Part shown: piece after piece, positions 1 through 8,862 of the stretch
Position numbering within the stretch: the stretch's first letter is position 1
How the letters are laid out: the number at the start of each line of letters is the position of its first letter
Assembly: GCF_020880995.1 (NCBI RefSeq)
Contig: NZ_JAJISD010000010.1
Span: forward strand, 152,688-216,687
From: Reyranella aquatilis
GTDB lineage: Bacteria > Pseudomonadota > Alphaproteobacteria > Reyranellales > Reyranellaceae
Direction: 5' to 3'
Length of the DNA stretch: 64,000 nt
Made by a program: the position numbers and the translations under genes
Notes under the pieces: generated by a model
Seen by the model: only the letters and a program-made list of their open reading frames with translations
The model's database searches: none
Told to the model about the DNA's origin: nothing

Positions 1-1753
1 CCATCTCGTCGTAGGCGATGCCATGCGGACGGCAGGCGCGCAGCGCCTCGGGAATGTCGGGCTGCTCGGTGAAGCCGTAATGGGCGATCACGGTATGGAA
101 GCCCTTGCCGAGCCGCTCGACCTCGACCCGGTTGGCCTCCGGCACCACGGGCACATCCATCGTGTCGACCTGCAGGATGATGATGCGCTCGTGCAGCACC
201 TTGTTGTGCTTGAGGTTGTGCAGGAAGGCGGCCGGCGTGTGCCCGGCGTCGGCGGTCAGGAAGACGGCGGTGCCGGCGACTCGGTCGGGTGCACGTTCCA
301 TGCGCTCGAGGAACTGCTTGAGCGGCAGCGAGCCCTCGCTCAGCTCCGCGGCGACCAGCCGACGGCCGCGTCGCCAGGTCATGATGGTGAAGTAGATCAG
401 AGAGGCCACGATCATCGGCAGCCAGCCGCCGTCGGGAATCTTGAGCGCGTTGGCGATGAAGAAGGCGAGGTCGGGTATCGCCAGGAAGCCGAAGACCGCC
501 GCGGCGAGCGGCCAGGACCAGCGCCAGACCAGGATGGCCACGGCCATGGCGAGCGCGGCGTCGACCAGCATGGCGCCCGTGACGGCCAGGCCGTATGCGC
601 CGGCGAGCGCGCCCGACGAGCCGAAGCCCACCACCAGGGCCACGACGCACGACATCAGCAGCCAGTTCACGCGCGGAATGTAGATTTGGCCGATCGAGGT
701 ATCGGACGTGTGGTGAATCTCCATGCGCGGCAGGTAGCCAAGCTGGATGGCCTGGCGGGTCAGCGAGAAGACGCCGGTGATGACCGCCTGCGAGGCGATC
801 ACGGCCGCCGCCGTCGAGAGGACGACCAGGACGAGGATGTAGTCCTTGGGAACGAGCTCGAAGAAGACCTGCCGGACGACCTCGGGATTCTCGATGATGA
901 GCGCGCCCTGGCCGAAATAGTTCAGCAGCAGTCCCGGCATCACCAGGCCGACCCATCCGATCCGGATGGGCTTGCGCCCGAAATGGCCCATGTCCGCATA
1001 CAGCGCTTCCGCGCCGGTCACGGCCAGCACGATGGAGCCGAACGCCCAGAAGATGCCGAAACCCTGGTCGGTGACGAGATAGTAGGCATGTATCGGGTTG
1101 ATGGCCTCGAGCACCGACGGGTTCTTGGCGACCTGCCATGCCCCCAGAACGCCCAGGACGACGAACCAGACCAGCATGACCGGGCCGAACAACCGGCCGA
1201 CATCGGCGGTTCCGCGAGCCTGCAGCACGAACAGGGCGATCAGGATGATCAGCGACAGCGGCAGGACGAATGGCGTGAGGGCGGGTTCAGCGGCCGACAT
1301 TCCCTCGACGGCGCTCATCACCGAGACGGCCGGGGTGATCATGGCGTCGCCGTAGAACAGCGCCAGCCCGATCACGGCGAGCACCAGGATGGCCCGGCGG
1401 GTCTTGCGTGCCTTGCCGCTCAGGCCCCTTGTCGCCAGGGTCGCCAGCGCCAGCACGCCGCCCTCGCCCTTGTTGTCGGCGCGCATGATCAGCACGACGT
1501 ACTTGATGGTGACGGTGAGCGTGACCGCCCAGAACAGCATCGAAAGCACGCCCAGCACATGCTCCGGCGTCGGCGCCATTCCGGAGCCGTGGAGGAACGT
1601 CTCGCGCAGCGCGTAGAGCGGGCTGGTGCCGATGTCGCCGAACACGACACCGAGCGCACCGACAACCAGCGCGGCACCGGCCGGGTGAGGGGCGTGCGGG
1701 GCGCTGGTGGCGGGTTCGGTGGAGGAGGACTGGCTGGTTTCGGCTGGTGCCAT
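1..1753 (-). CDS. kup: Kup-family low-affinity potassium transporter (3' end outside window)
   Basis: Reading the minus strand from the ATG at 1753 gives 584 codons without a stop up to the window edge; the family is about 620-640 residues, so only the C-terminal tail is missing. The N-terminus (GVVFGDIGTSPLYALRE, then NKGEGGVLAL) is the hallmark of Kup/HAK/KT potassium-proton symporters. About twelve hydrophobic segments follow, then the start of the cytoplasmic C-terminal domain. It takes up K+ across the inner membrane. It is transcribed away from the P450 gene, from the short gap 1754-1898. A 610-residue open frame on the opposite strand is only its shadow. Family assignment is firm. Confidence 0.95.
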   Translation of the reverse strand, partial: MAPAETSQSSSTEPATSAPHAPHPAGAALVVGALGVVFGDIGTSPLYALRETFLHGSGMAPTPEHVLGVLSMLFWAVTLTVTIKYVVLIMRADNKGEGGVLALATLATRGLSGKARKTRRAILVLAVIGLALFYGDAMITPAVSVMSAVEGMSAAEPALTPFVLPLSLIILIALFVLQARGTADVGRLFGPVMLVWFVVLGVLGAWQVAKNPSVLEAINPIHAYYLVTDQGFGIFWAFGSIVLAVTGAEALYADMGHFGRKPIRIGWVGLVMPGLLLNYFGQGALIIENPEVVRQVFFELVPKDYILVLVVLSTAAAVIASQAVITGVFSLTRQAIQLGYLPRMEIHHTSDTSIGQIYIPRVNWLLMSCVVALVVGFGSSGALAGAYGLAVTGAMLVDAALAMAVAILVWRWSWPLAAAVFGFLAIPDLAFFIANALKIPDGGWLPMIVASLIYFTIMTWRRGRRLVAAELSEGSLPLKQFLERMERAPDRVAGTAVFLTADAGHTPAAFLHNLKHNKVLHERIIILQVDTMDVPVVPEANRVEVERLGKGFHTVIAHYGFTEQPDIPEALRACRPHGIAYDEM

Positions 1754-1898
1754 GATATCGAACGCCGCCTGTACGGCGGCGCGGCGAGGGTTTGCGCTTC
1801 GCCCTGCGCGCTGTCAACGAGCCAAATAAGGCGCCGTCGTGACGAAAGCGCTTGACTTGGGGCAACCCCGGGGGCGGCCTTGGAGACCGGGAGGACCC

Positions 1899-3116
1899 AT
1901 GCAAGAACATGTCGTAGAACATGCCGATGTCAGCCAGCCGCTTCTCTACCGCGAGGACAGCTGGGGCCCGCATTTCGCCCGCCTGAGGCGCGAGGACCCG
2001 GTTCATTTTCATCCGGAGAGCCCGTTCGGGCCCTATTGGTCGGTCACCCGCTATGCCGACATCACCAGGGTCGAACTCGACCCGGCGACCTTCTCCTCCG
2101 CGTCCGAGCTGGGGGGTATCCAGATCACCGACCAGCCCCAGGGCGAGGAGCTGCCCAACTTCATCCGCATGGATCCGCCGCGCCATACCGCCCAGCGCAA
2201 GACGGTGGCGCCGATCGTGGCGCCGTCCAACCTCGCCAACATGGAGGGGCTGATCCGCCAGCGCACCGCCCAGGTGCTGGACGGCCTGCCGCGCGGCGAG
2301 ACCTTCGACTGGGCCGACCGCGTCTCGACCGAACTCACCGCCATGATGCTGGCGACCCTGTTCGACTTTCCCCAGGAGGAGCGGCGCAAGCTCACCTTCT
2401 GGTCCGATGTGGCGATCTGCAACATCGAGGCCGAGGACGCGATCGTGAAGACCAACGAAGCGCGCATGGCCGAACTCAAGGTCATGGCCGAGACCATGGC
2501 CGGCCTCTGGCAGGAGCGGGTGGCAAAGCCGCCGACCTTCGACCTGATCTCGATGATGGCGCACAGCGAGGCGACGAAGAACATGCCGACGCGCGAGTTC
2601 ATCGGGAACTTCGCGCTGCTGATCGTCGGCGGCAACGACACGACGCGCAATTCGATGAGCTCGGGATTGATGGCATTGATCGAGAACCCGGCCGAGGTCG
2701 CCAAGGTGCGGGCCGACGCGGGCCTGATGCCCAGTCTCGTCTCCGAGACGATCCGGTGGGCGACGCCGGTGATCCACATGCGCCGCACCGCCCGCAAGGA
2801 CTGCGAACTCGCCGGCAAGCAGATCCGGGCCGGCGACAAGGTGGTGATGTGGTACGTCTCGGGCAATCGCGACGAGACGGCGATCGACGAGCCCGAGCGC
2901 TTCGTCGTCGGCCGGCCGAAGGCGCGCCATCACCTGTCCTTCGGCGCGGGCATCCATCGCTGCGTCGGCGACCGGCTCGCCGAGATGCAGATCCGGATCC
3001 TGTGGGAAGAGCTGCTGAAGCGCGATCTCGACATCGAGGTCGTCGCGCCGCCGGTGCGTCTCTACTCCAACTTCATCCGTGGCATCCGCTCGCTGCCGGT
3101 GCGGATCAGGAATTAG
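1899..3116 (+). CDS. Cytochrome P450, CYP153-like (alkane/fatty-acid terminal hydroxylase type)
   Basis: 405 residues from the ATG at 1899, preceded by a GGGAGG ribosome site; the frame opens 60 bases upstream at a GTG, but that extension looks non-coding. P450 landmarks are the I-helix GGNDTT (244-249), ExxR at E283-R286 and the haem loop FGAGIHRCVG with ligand C355. The stretches LPNFIRMDPPRH, WATPVIHMRRTA and the C-terminal IRGIRSLPVRI resemble the CYP153 family, soluble enzymes that hydroxylate the terminal carbon of medium-chain alkanes or fatty acids. CYP153 needs a ferredoxin and a ferredoxin reductase, and neither is adjacent. Substrate is inferred from family resemblance; membership of the P450 superfamily is certain. 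Confidence 0.9.
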   Translation: MQEHVVEHADVSQPLLYREDSWGPHFARLRREDPVHFHPESPFGPYWSVTRYADITRVELDPATFSSASELGGIQITDQPQGEELPNFIRMDPPRHTAQRKTVAPIVAPSNLANMEGLIRQRTAQVLDGLPRGETFDWADRVSTELTAMMLATLFDFPQEERRKLTFWSDVAICNIEAEDAIVKTNEARMAELKVMAETMAGLWQERVAKPPTFDLISMMAHSEATKNMPTREFIGNFALLIVGGNDTTRNSMSSGLMALIENPAEVAKVRADAGLMPSLVSETIRWATPVIHMRRTARKDCELAGKQIRAGDKVVMWYVSGNRDETAIDEPERFVVGRPKARHHLSFGAGIHRCVGDRLAEMQIRILWEELLKRDLDIEVVAPPVRLYSNFIRGIRSLPVRIRN

Positions 3117-3130
3117 TCTTCCCAACAACG

Positions 3131-3177
3131 ACCTCACCCTGAGGAGCGGTCCGCAGGACCGCGTCTCGAAGGGTGGG
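3131..3177 (+). repeat. REP-like element, left copy of an inverted pair
   Basis: This 47-base stretch reads as the inverse complement of 3199-3245 with few mismatches. The shared core is CCTTCGAGACGCG, then a short GC-rich part, then GCTCCTCAGG and a TGAGG end. Such cores are scattered between genes in many Rhizobiales and related genomes. The pair lies between the end of the P450 gene and the convergent aldolase gene, so it may also end transcription from both sides. Confidence 0.75.
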
Positions 3178-3198
3178 CACGCGCACCGTGTTTGTTGA

Positions 3199-3245
3199 CC
3201 ATCCTTCGAGACGCGCCGCTGCGCGACGCTCCTCAGGATGAGGTT
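3199..3245 (-). repeat. REP-like element, right copy of an inverted pair
   Basis: Partner of 3131-3177 in opposite orientation with a spacer of about 21 bases, so the two could form one long imperfect hairpin. Each copy also has a small internal palindrome (GGTCCGCAGGACC on the left, GCGCCGCTGCGCG on the right). Confidence 0.75.
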
Positions 3246-3254
3246 GTGCTCGTG

Positions 3255-4037
3255 TCAGGACGACGTATTGCGGATCGTCTCGACACCCGCCGCGAACGCC
3301 TGCTGCAGCAGCCAGACGTCGCCGGCGATCGAGACGAAGTCGTAACCGAGCTTCACGAACTGGGCGGCCTGCCTGGCATCGACGGCGAGACGGCCGGCGG
3401 ACTTTCCGTGCTTCTTCGCGGCCGCGATCGTCGCGCGCTCGGCGGTGAGGAAATCGGGATGGTCGAAGGCGCCGGGCTCGCCCATCGCGACGCTGAGGTC
3501 GTTGTGGCCAAGCCACAGCATGTCGACGCCGGGCATCGCGGCGATCTCGTCGGCCGCCGCGGCGCCGCGCGGATCCTCGACCTGGAGGATGATGGCGGTG
3601 CGGGCGTTCTGTTCGGCGAAGCGCGGCAGCAACGGTTCGGAACGCATCGCGAAGCGCTCGTGCGCGAGGCCGAGCGCCACGCCGCGCGTGCCGTCGGGCC
3701 AGTACTTCGCCGCGTCGAGCACGGCCTTCGCCTGCTCGACCGACGAGACGATGGGCACCATCACGCCGTCGGCGCCGGTGTCGAGCGCGCGCGAGATGTG
3801 ATGACGCGACTGCGAGGGTACGCGCACGACGAGCGGCAGATTTGCAGCCTGCATGTAGCGCACGACCTGTCGGACGGTGTCGAAGCCGAAACCGGTATGT
3901 TCCATGTCGAGCACGGCGAAATCGGCGCCGGCCGCCTTCAGGATCTGGCCGATGCCCGGCGTGGCGAACTCGAACAGGAAGGTGCCGATCTTCGTGGGCT
4001 CGCTGCCGACGAGTGCCTTCAGTCCATTATCTACCAT
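3255..4037 (-). CDS. HpcH/HpaI-family class II aldolase
   Basis: 260 residues. HpaI-type aldolases are metal-dependent TIM-barrel enzymes that split 2-keto-3-deoxy acids into pyruvate and an aldehyde. Visible here are LDMEHTGFGFD (about 43-53, catalytic His region), VVRVP (70-74, Arg for the keto acid), LQVEDPRG (151-158, metal Glu) and LGHNDLSVAMG (176-186, metal Asp). A strong G-run ribosome site precedes the ATG at 4037. It is divergent from the glutathione S-transferase, with 75 bases between them. The exact substrate (4-hydroxy-2-oxoheptanedioate, deoxy-rhamnonate or another) cannot be read from sequence. Confidence 0.88.
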   Translation of the reverse strand: MVDNGLKALVGSEPTKIGTFLFEFATPGIGQILKAAGADFAVLDMEHTGFGFDTVRQVVRYMQAANLPLVVRVPSQSRHHISRALDTGADGVMVPIVSSVEQAKAVLDAAKYWPDGTRGVALGLAHERFAMRSEPLLPRFAEQNARTAIILQVEDPRGAAAADEIAAMPGVDMLWLGHNDLSVAMGEPGAFDHPDFLTAERATIAAAKKHGKSAGRLAVDARQAAQFVKLGYDFVSIAGDVWLLQQAFAAGVETIRNTSS

Positions 4038-4112
4038 TGTCGTTTCCCCCCCCTAGGGTCCCGATGCTAGCGTGGACCGTCCCCACCAATCACCTGCTTT
4101 AGGGAGAGAATC

Positions 4113-4739
4113 ATGAAGCTCTATTACATGCCCGGCGCCTGTTCGATCGGCATCCATGTGCTGCTGGAGGAGATCGGCAAGCCCTACGACGTGCACAAGG
4201 TCGACGGCGCCAAGCAGGAACAGTACGGTCCGGATTTCGTGGCGCTGAACCCGAAGTCCAAGGTGCCGACGCTGCAGCGCGATGACGGCTCCGTGCTGAC
4301 CGAGTTCCCCGCGATCGCCGTGTGGCTCGCCCGCAAGAATCCCGAGGCCGGCCTGCTGCCGTCCGATGCCGACGGCGAAGCGCGCGCCCTGGAGGCGATG
4401 GATTACGCGGTGTCGACCATGCACATGCAGGGCTTCAGCCGCATGTTCCGGCCGGCCAACTTCGCGCCGACCGAAGCCGACCATGACAAGGTGAAGGCGC
4501 GCGGCAAGGAGATCATGGAGAAGGGCCTGGCGCTGATGGACAAGGCGCTCGAAGGCAAGGAGTACCTGGCCGGCAAGTTCTCGGTGGCCGATGCCGCCCT
4601 GTTCTACGTCAGCTTCTGGGCGGCCGGCCGCATGAAGATGCCGCTGCCGAAGAACGTCGCCGCCCACTACGAGCGCATGAAGGCCCGCCCGGCTGTGAAG
4701 CGCGTGCTGGAGCAGGAAGGCCTTTCGGCCGCGGCCTGA
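4113..4739 (+). CDS. Glutathione S-transferase
   Basis: 208 residues, close to the normal cytosolic GST length. The N-terminal thioredoxin-like domain starts MKLYYMPGACSIG, the beta-class pattern with Ser/Cys near residues 9-11. KSKVPTLQRDDG holds the cis-proline, and TEFPAI the Glu/Ser pair that binds the glutathione glutamyl group. The helical C-terminal domain has the YLAGKFSVADAALF motif (N-capping box). It conjugates glutathione to electrophiles or reduces them; substrates are unknown. AGGGAGAG lies upstream of the ATG. A strong hairpin follows at 4756-4781. Confidence 0.92.
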   Translation: MKLYYMPGACSIGIHVLLEEIGKPYDVHKVDGAKQEQYGPDFVALNPKSKVPTLQRDDGSVLTEFPAIAVWLARKNPEAGLLPSDADGEARALEAMDYAVSTMHMQGFSRMFRPANFAPTEADHDKVKARGKEIMEKGLALMDKALEGKEYLAGKFSVADAALFYVSFWAAGRMKMPLPKNVAAHYERMKARPAVKRVLEQEGLSAAA

Positions 4740-4755
4740 CAGGGTCGCGATCGAT

Positions 4756-4781
4756 GGACCGCCACGTTCGCGTGGCGGTCC
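4756..4781 (+). terminator. GC-rich hairpin with TTCG loop downstream of the GST gene
   Basis: Perfect 11-bp stem GGACCGCCACG / CGTGGCGGTCC closed by a TTCG tetraloop, just past the GST stop. No T-run follows, so it may be a weak or Rho-assisted terminator or an mRNA 3' stabiliser. Confidence 0.6.
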
Positions 4782-4827
4782 GACGGCGCACCTTCGGTGC
4801 CGCCCCGTGCTGGGCTAAGCTCGCGCC

Positions 4828-5802
4828 ATGTCCCTGCCTGCCTCCCTGCGTGACCGCCTTCGGCTGCCGCTGATCGCGGCGCCGATGTTCCTGGTTTCCG
4901 GTCCGGCCCTCGTGACGGCAGCCTGCCGTTCGGGCGTGATCGGCTCGTTCCCAACCGCCAACTGCCGGACCGTCGACGAACTCGATGTCTGGCTGGCCGG
5001 CATGGCTGACGACGCCCGGCGCGCCGCCGATGCGGACGGCCGTGCGCCGGCGCCTTGGTGCCCCAACCTGATCGTTCACCGGTCCAACCCGCGCGTGCCC
5101 GACGACCTCGCGGCCGTGCTGCGCCACAAGGCGGAGATCGTGATCACCTCGGTGGGCTCGCCGGAGCCGGTGATGAAGCCCCTGAAGGATGCGGGTTGCC
5201 TGGTGCTGGCCGACGTCGCCTCGGTCCGCCACGCCGAGAAGGCGGTGGCGGCCGGCGTCGACGGGCTGGTGCTGCTGACGGCCGGCGCCGGCGGCCAGAC
5301 CGGCTGGGCCAATCCCTTTGCCTTCGTGCGGGCGGTGCGTCAGTTCTGGGACGGCATCGTCGTGATGGCGGGCGGCATGGCCGACGGACATGCAGTGGCC
5401 GCTGCCCAGGCATTGGGCTGTGACCTTGCCTATATGGGCACCAAGTTCATCGCCACGCGAGAGAGTCTGTCGAAGGACGCCTACAAGGAGATGCTGGTGG
5501 CGAGCCGGCTCGACGACGTGCTGTTGACCCGGGCCTTCACGGGTCTCGAAACCAACATGCTGAGGCCCTCGATCGCCGCGGCGGGCCTCGATCCCGACAA
5601 CCTGCCAGTTCGCGGCGGCATCGACATTTCCAAGGACATCAATGCCGCCGAGCGCGACCGTCCGGATGCCAGGCGCTGGAAGGACATCTGGAGCGCTGGC
5701 CACTCCGTCTCCGGGGTGACCGACGTGCCATCGGTCGCGCAACTGGTCGAGCGCACCGCCGCCGAATACGAGGCGGCGCGCCTTTCAGTGAAGCGCGTAT
5801 AG
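4828..5802 (+). CDS. Nitronate monooxygenase / 2-nitropropane dioxygenase family flavoprotein
   Basis: 324 residues. FMN TIM-barrel of the NMO family: LPLIAAPMFLVSGPALVTAAC at the N-terminus, ITSVGSPEP in the middle, LVLLTAGAGGQTG (phosphate and FMN contact) and IVVMAGGMADG followed by GCDLAYMGTKFIATRES. The family oxidises alkyl nitronates such as propionate 3-nitronate; some members act as enoyl reductases or in other roles. The 3' end overlaps the convergent usg gene by 18 bases. Family is clear, physiological substrate is not. Confidence 0.9.
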   Translation: MSLPASLRDRLRLPLIAAPMFLVSGPALVTAACRSGVIGSFPTANCRTVDELDVWLAGMADDARRAADADGRAPAPWCPNLIVHRSNPRVPDDLAAVLRHKAEIVITSVGSPEPVMKPLKDAGCLVLADVASVRHAEKAVAAGVDGLVLLTAGAGGQTGWANPFAFVRAVRQFWDGIVVMAGGMADGHAVAAAQALGCDLAYMGTKFIATRESLSKDAYKEMLVASRLDDVLLTRAFTGLETNMLRPSIAAAGLDPDNLPVRGGIDISKDINAAERDRPDARRWKDIWSAGHSVSGVTDVPSVAQLVERTAAEYEAARLSVKRV

Positions 5803-6051
5803 ACCGCTGGCGAAGCGGAACTCGGCCGGCTTGATCAGCTGCGCATTGGCGACTGTCACCTTGTGAAGCTTGCCGTCGATGTTGCGATCCCAGAATTCGA
5901 GGAATTTCGTCAGGGCCGGAAACCGAGGGGCCAGATCGAGGTTCTGCCAGACAAAACTCTGCAGGACGTGCTTGTGATCGGGCATCCAGTAGAGAATTTC
6001 GGCGGTCGTGATGCGGTAATCCTTGAGCTGCGCAACAAAACTGCTGTCCAT
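5785..6051 (-). CDS. usg: Usg family protein
   Basis: 88 residues, the usual size of Usg, a small alphaproteobacterial protein first noted beside the trp genes of Caulobacter and without a settled function. Recognised from DYRITTAEILYWMPDH, LQSFVWQNLDLAPRFP, KFLEFWDRNIDGKLH and ANAQLIKPAEFR. An AAGGAG ribosome site stands before the ATG at 6051. No trp genes are near; it sits alone between the nitronate monooxygenase gene, which it overlaps tail to tail, and the groESL control region. Confidence 0.85.
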   Translation of the reverse strand: MDSSFVAQLKDYRITTAEILYWMPDHKHVLQSFVWQNLDLAPRFPALTKFLEFWDRNIDGKLHKVTVANAQLIKPAEFRFASGLYALH

Positions 6052-6201
6052 CTAGGCTCTCCTTGACACGGTGCGCCTCCGGGAATAGTCACGCACCCTC
6101 TCCGAAAAATCAGCAAAAATCTTGCCAAATCAATGGGTTAGCAGCACTCGGCTCGGATTGCTGCTAGTGCGAAGCGACTTTGGGAACCTTTTGCGCATCG
6201 C

Positions 6202-6230
6202 CTTGACTCACGATGCCGTCGACCCTAAAT
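6202..6230 (+). promoter_or_regulatory. Probable groESL promoter (RpoH-like / sigma70-like)
   Basis: CTTGACT at 6202-6208 and CCCTAAAT ending at 6230 give a -35/-10 pair about 16 bases apart. The CTTGAC and CCCTA elements fit the heat-shock sigma factor consensus of alphaproteobacteria. The expected start point, near 6237, places the CIRCE element in the 5' leader, the usual arrangement. Confidence 0.65.
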
Positions 6231-6241
6231 CCCCTGCGCCA

Positions 6242-6268
6242 TTGGCACTCACCGTTGGAGAGTGCTGA
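6242..6268 (+). promoter_or_regulatory. CIRCE operator (HrcA binding site)
   Basis: TTGGCACTC-N9-GAGTGCTGA, one change per arm from the CIRCE consensus TTAGCACTC-N9-GAGTGCTAA. It lies between the promoter and groES, so HrcA repression is expected. hrcA itself is not in the window. Confidence 0.95.
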
Positions 6269-6331
6269 CAGCAACACATTCACCGCGGCCGTCCGGTCGC
6301 GCAGGGTCAACAGTCCACTGGAGGAAGAACC

Positions 6332-6646
6332 ATGAAGTTCCGTCCGCTTCACGACCGGGTCGTGGTCAAGCGCGTCGAGGAAGAAGGCAAGACCAAGGGC
6401 GGGATCATCATTCCCGACACCGCCAAGGAAAAGCCGATGGAAGGCGAGATCGTCGCCGTCGGTCCGGGCGCCCGCGACGAGAAGGGCAACCTCGTTGCTC
6501 TCGACGTCAAGAAGGGTGACCGCGTCCTGTTCGGCAAGTGGTCGGGCACCGAGATCAAGATCGACGGCCAGGAACTCCTGATCATGAAGGAGTCCGACAT
6601 CATGGGCATCATCGACGCCTCCGCCGCGATGAAGAAGGCCGCTTAA
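6332..6646 (+). CDS. groES: Co-chaperonin GroES (Hsp10)
   Basis: 104 residues. Begins MKFRPLHDRVVVKR; the mobile loop that docks on GroEL is EGKTKGGIIIPDTA, and the conserved KGDRVLFGKWSGTEIKIDG forms the beta barrel. The heptamer caps the GroEL cavity during ATP-driven protein folding in the cytoplasm. First gene of the groES-groEL operon, with 52 bases to groEL, controlled by the promoter and CIRCE element just upstream. The ribosome site GGAGGAAG precedes the ATG. The C-terminus runs slightly past the usual 95-97 residues. Confidence 0.98.
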   Translation: MKFRPLHDRVVVKRVEEEGKTKGGIIIPDTAKEKPMEGEIVAVGPGARDEKGNLVALDVKKGDRVLFGKWSGTEIKIDGQELLIMKESDIMGIIDASAAMKKAA

Positions 6647-6698
6647 GGCGCCGCTTCGCATCGTCCGAACCAAACACAAATTTCGAGAGGAATAGAAA

Positions 6699-8339
<1,641 letters not shown>

Positions 8340-8363
8340 GTCCAGTCTTCTCAAAGATTGCGG

Positions 8364-8395
8364 AAAGGCCGGGGAGCGATCCCCGGCCTTTCTCG
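8364..8395 (+). terminator. Intrinsic terminator of groESL
   Basis: Perfect 11-bp stem AAAGGCCGGGG / CCCCGGCCTTT around the loop AGCGAT, followed by TCTCGTT. It starts 24 bases after the groEL stop. Confidence 0.85.
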
Positions 8396-8397
8396 TT

Positions 8398-8450
8398 GGA
8401 GCGCGCCACTCCAGTGGCGCATCATGAGCGCCACTGGAGTGGCGCGCTCC
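8398..8450. repeat. Perfect nested 23-bp inverted repeat abutting the Nudix start
   Basis: Left arm 8398-8420 and right arm 8428-8450 are exact reverse complements with a 7-base loop (ATCATGA). Each arm is nearly self-palindromic (GCGCCACT-CC-AGTGGCGC), so it could fold as one long hairpin or two short ones. The right arm ends one base before the Nudix ATG and contains its only purine-rich ribosome-site candidate (GGAG). It follows the groEL terminator directly. It may be a mobile-type palindrome or a translation-control hairpin. Confidence 0.85.
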
Positions 8451-8451
8451 C

Positions 8452-8862
8452 ATGAATCTGAACTACCCGACATCGATCAAGGGCGTCGTCCTGCATCAGG
8501 GCCGCGTGCTGCTGCTCCTGAACGAGCGCGACGAATGGGACCTGCCCGGCGGGCGGCCAGATCCGGGCGAGGATCATCGCGCCGCGCTGGTGCGCGAAGT
8601 GCGAGAGGAGACGGGGCTCTCCGTGGCAGTCGGCATGCTCGTCGACGAGCATCTGTTCGAGGTGTTGCCCCAGCGTTTCGTGCGAATCGTTGCCTATGTC
8701 TGCACGCTCGGGACCGAGGGCACGATTGCACTCAGTCATGAGCATCACGAGGCGCGCTGGGTCGAGATTGCGACGCTCGGCGAGCGCGTCGCCGGGCGGG
8801 TGCTGCCCGCCGGCTATCTCGGTGCGATTCGCCAGGCTGCCTGCCAGCCCTTGTCGCCGTAG
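8452..8862 (+). CDS. Nudix hydrolase
   Basis: 136 residues. A complete Nudix box spans residues 34-56: G34 x5 E40 x7 R48-E49-V50-x-E52-E53-x-G55-L56, the Mg-binding signature of enzymes that hydrolyse nucleoside diphosphates linked to another moiety. The substrate is not predictable. The start region is covered by the large inverted repeat 8398-8450, so translation may be limited by RNA structure. The 3' end overlaps the convergent gene by 49 bases, the longest overlap in the window. Confidence 0.93.
   Translation: MNLNYPTSIKGVVLHQGRVLLLLNERDEWDLPGGRPDPGEDHRAALVREVREETGLSVAVGMLVDEHLFEVLPQRFVRIVAYVCTLGTEGTIALSHEHHEARWVEIATLGERVAGRVLPAGYLGAIRQAACQPLSP

Noticed and set aside
23..1855. 610-codon open frame on the plus strand
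   Set aside because: It is the complement of the kup gene, read in a frame kept open by high GC; its product is low-complexity Arg/Gly/His/Asp-rich and matches nothing.
4756..4830. Hairpins after the GST gene considered as a tRNA or riboswitch
   Set aside because: Only simple stem-loops without cloverleaf, CCA end or a known riboswitch core.
8398..8450. Palindrome considered as a CRISPR repeat or IS end
   Set aside because: Single occurrence in the window, no spacers, no transposase and no visible target-site duplication.
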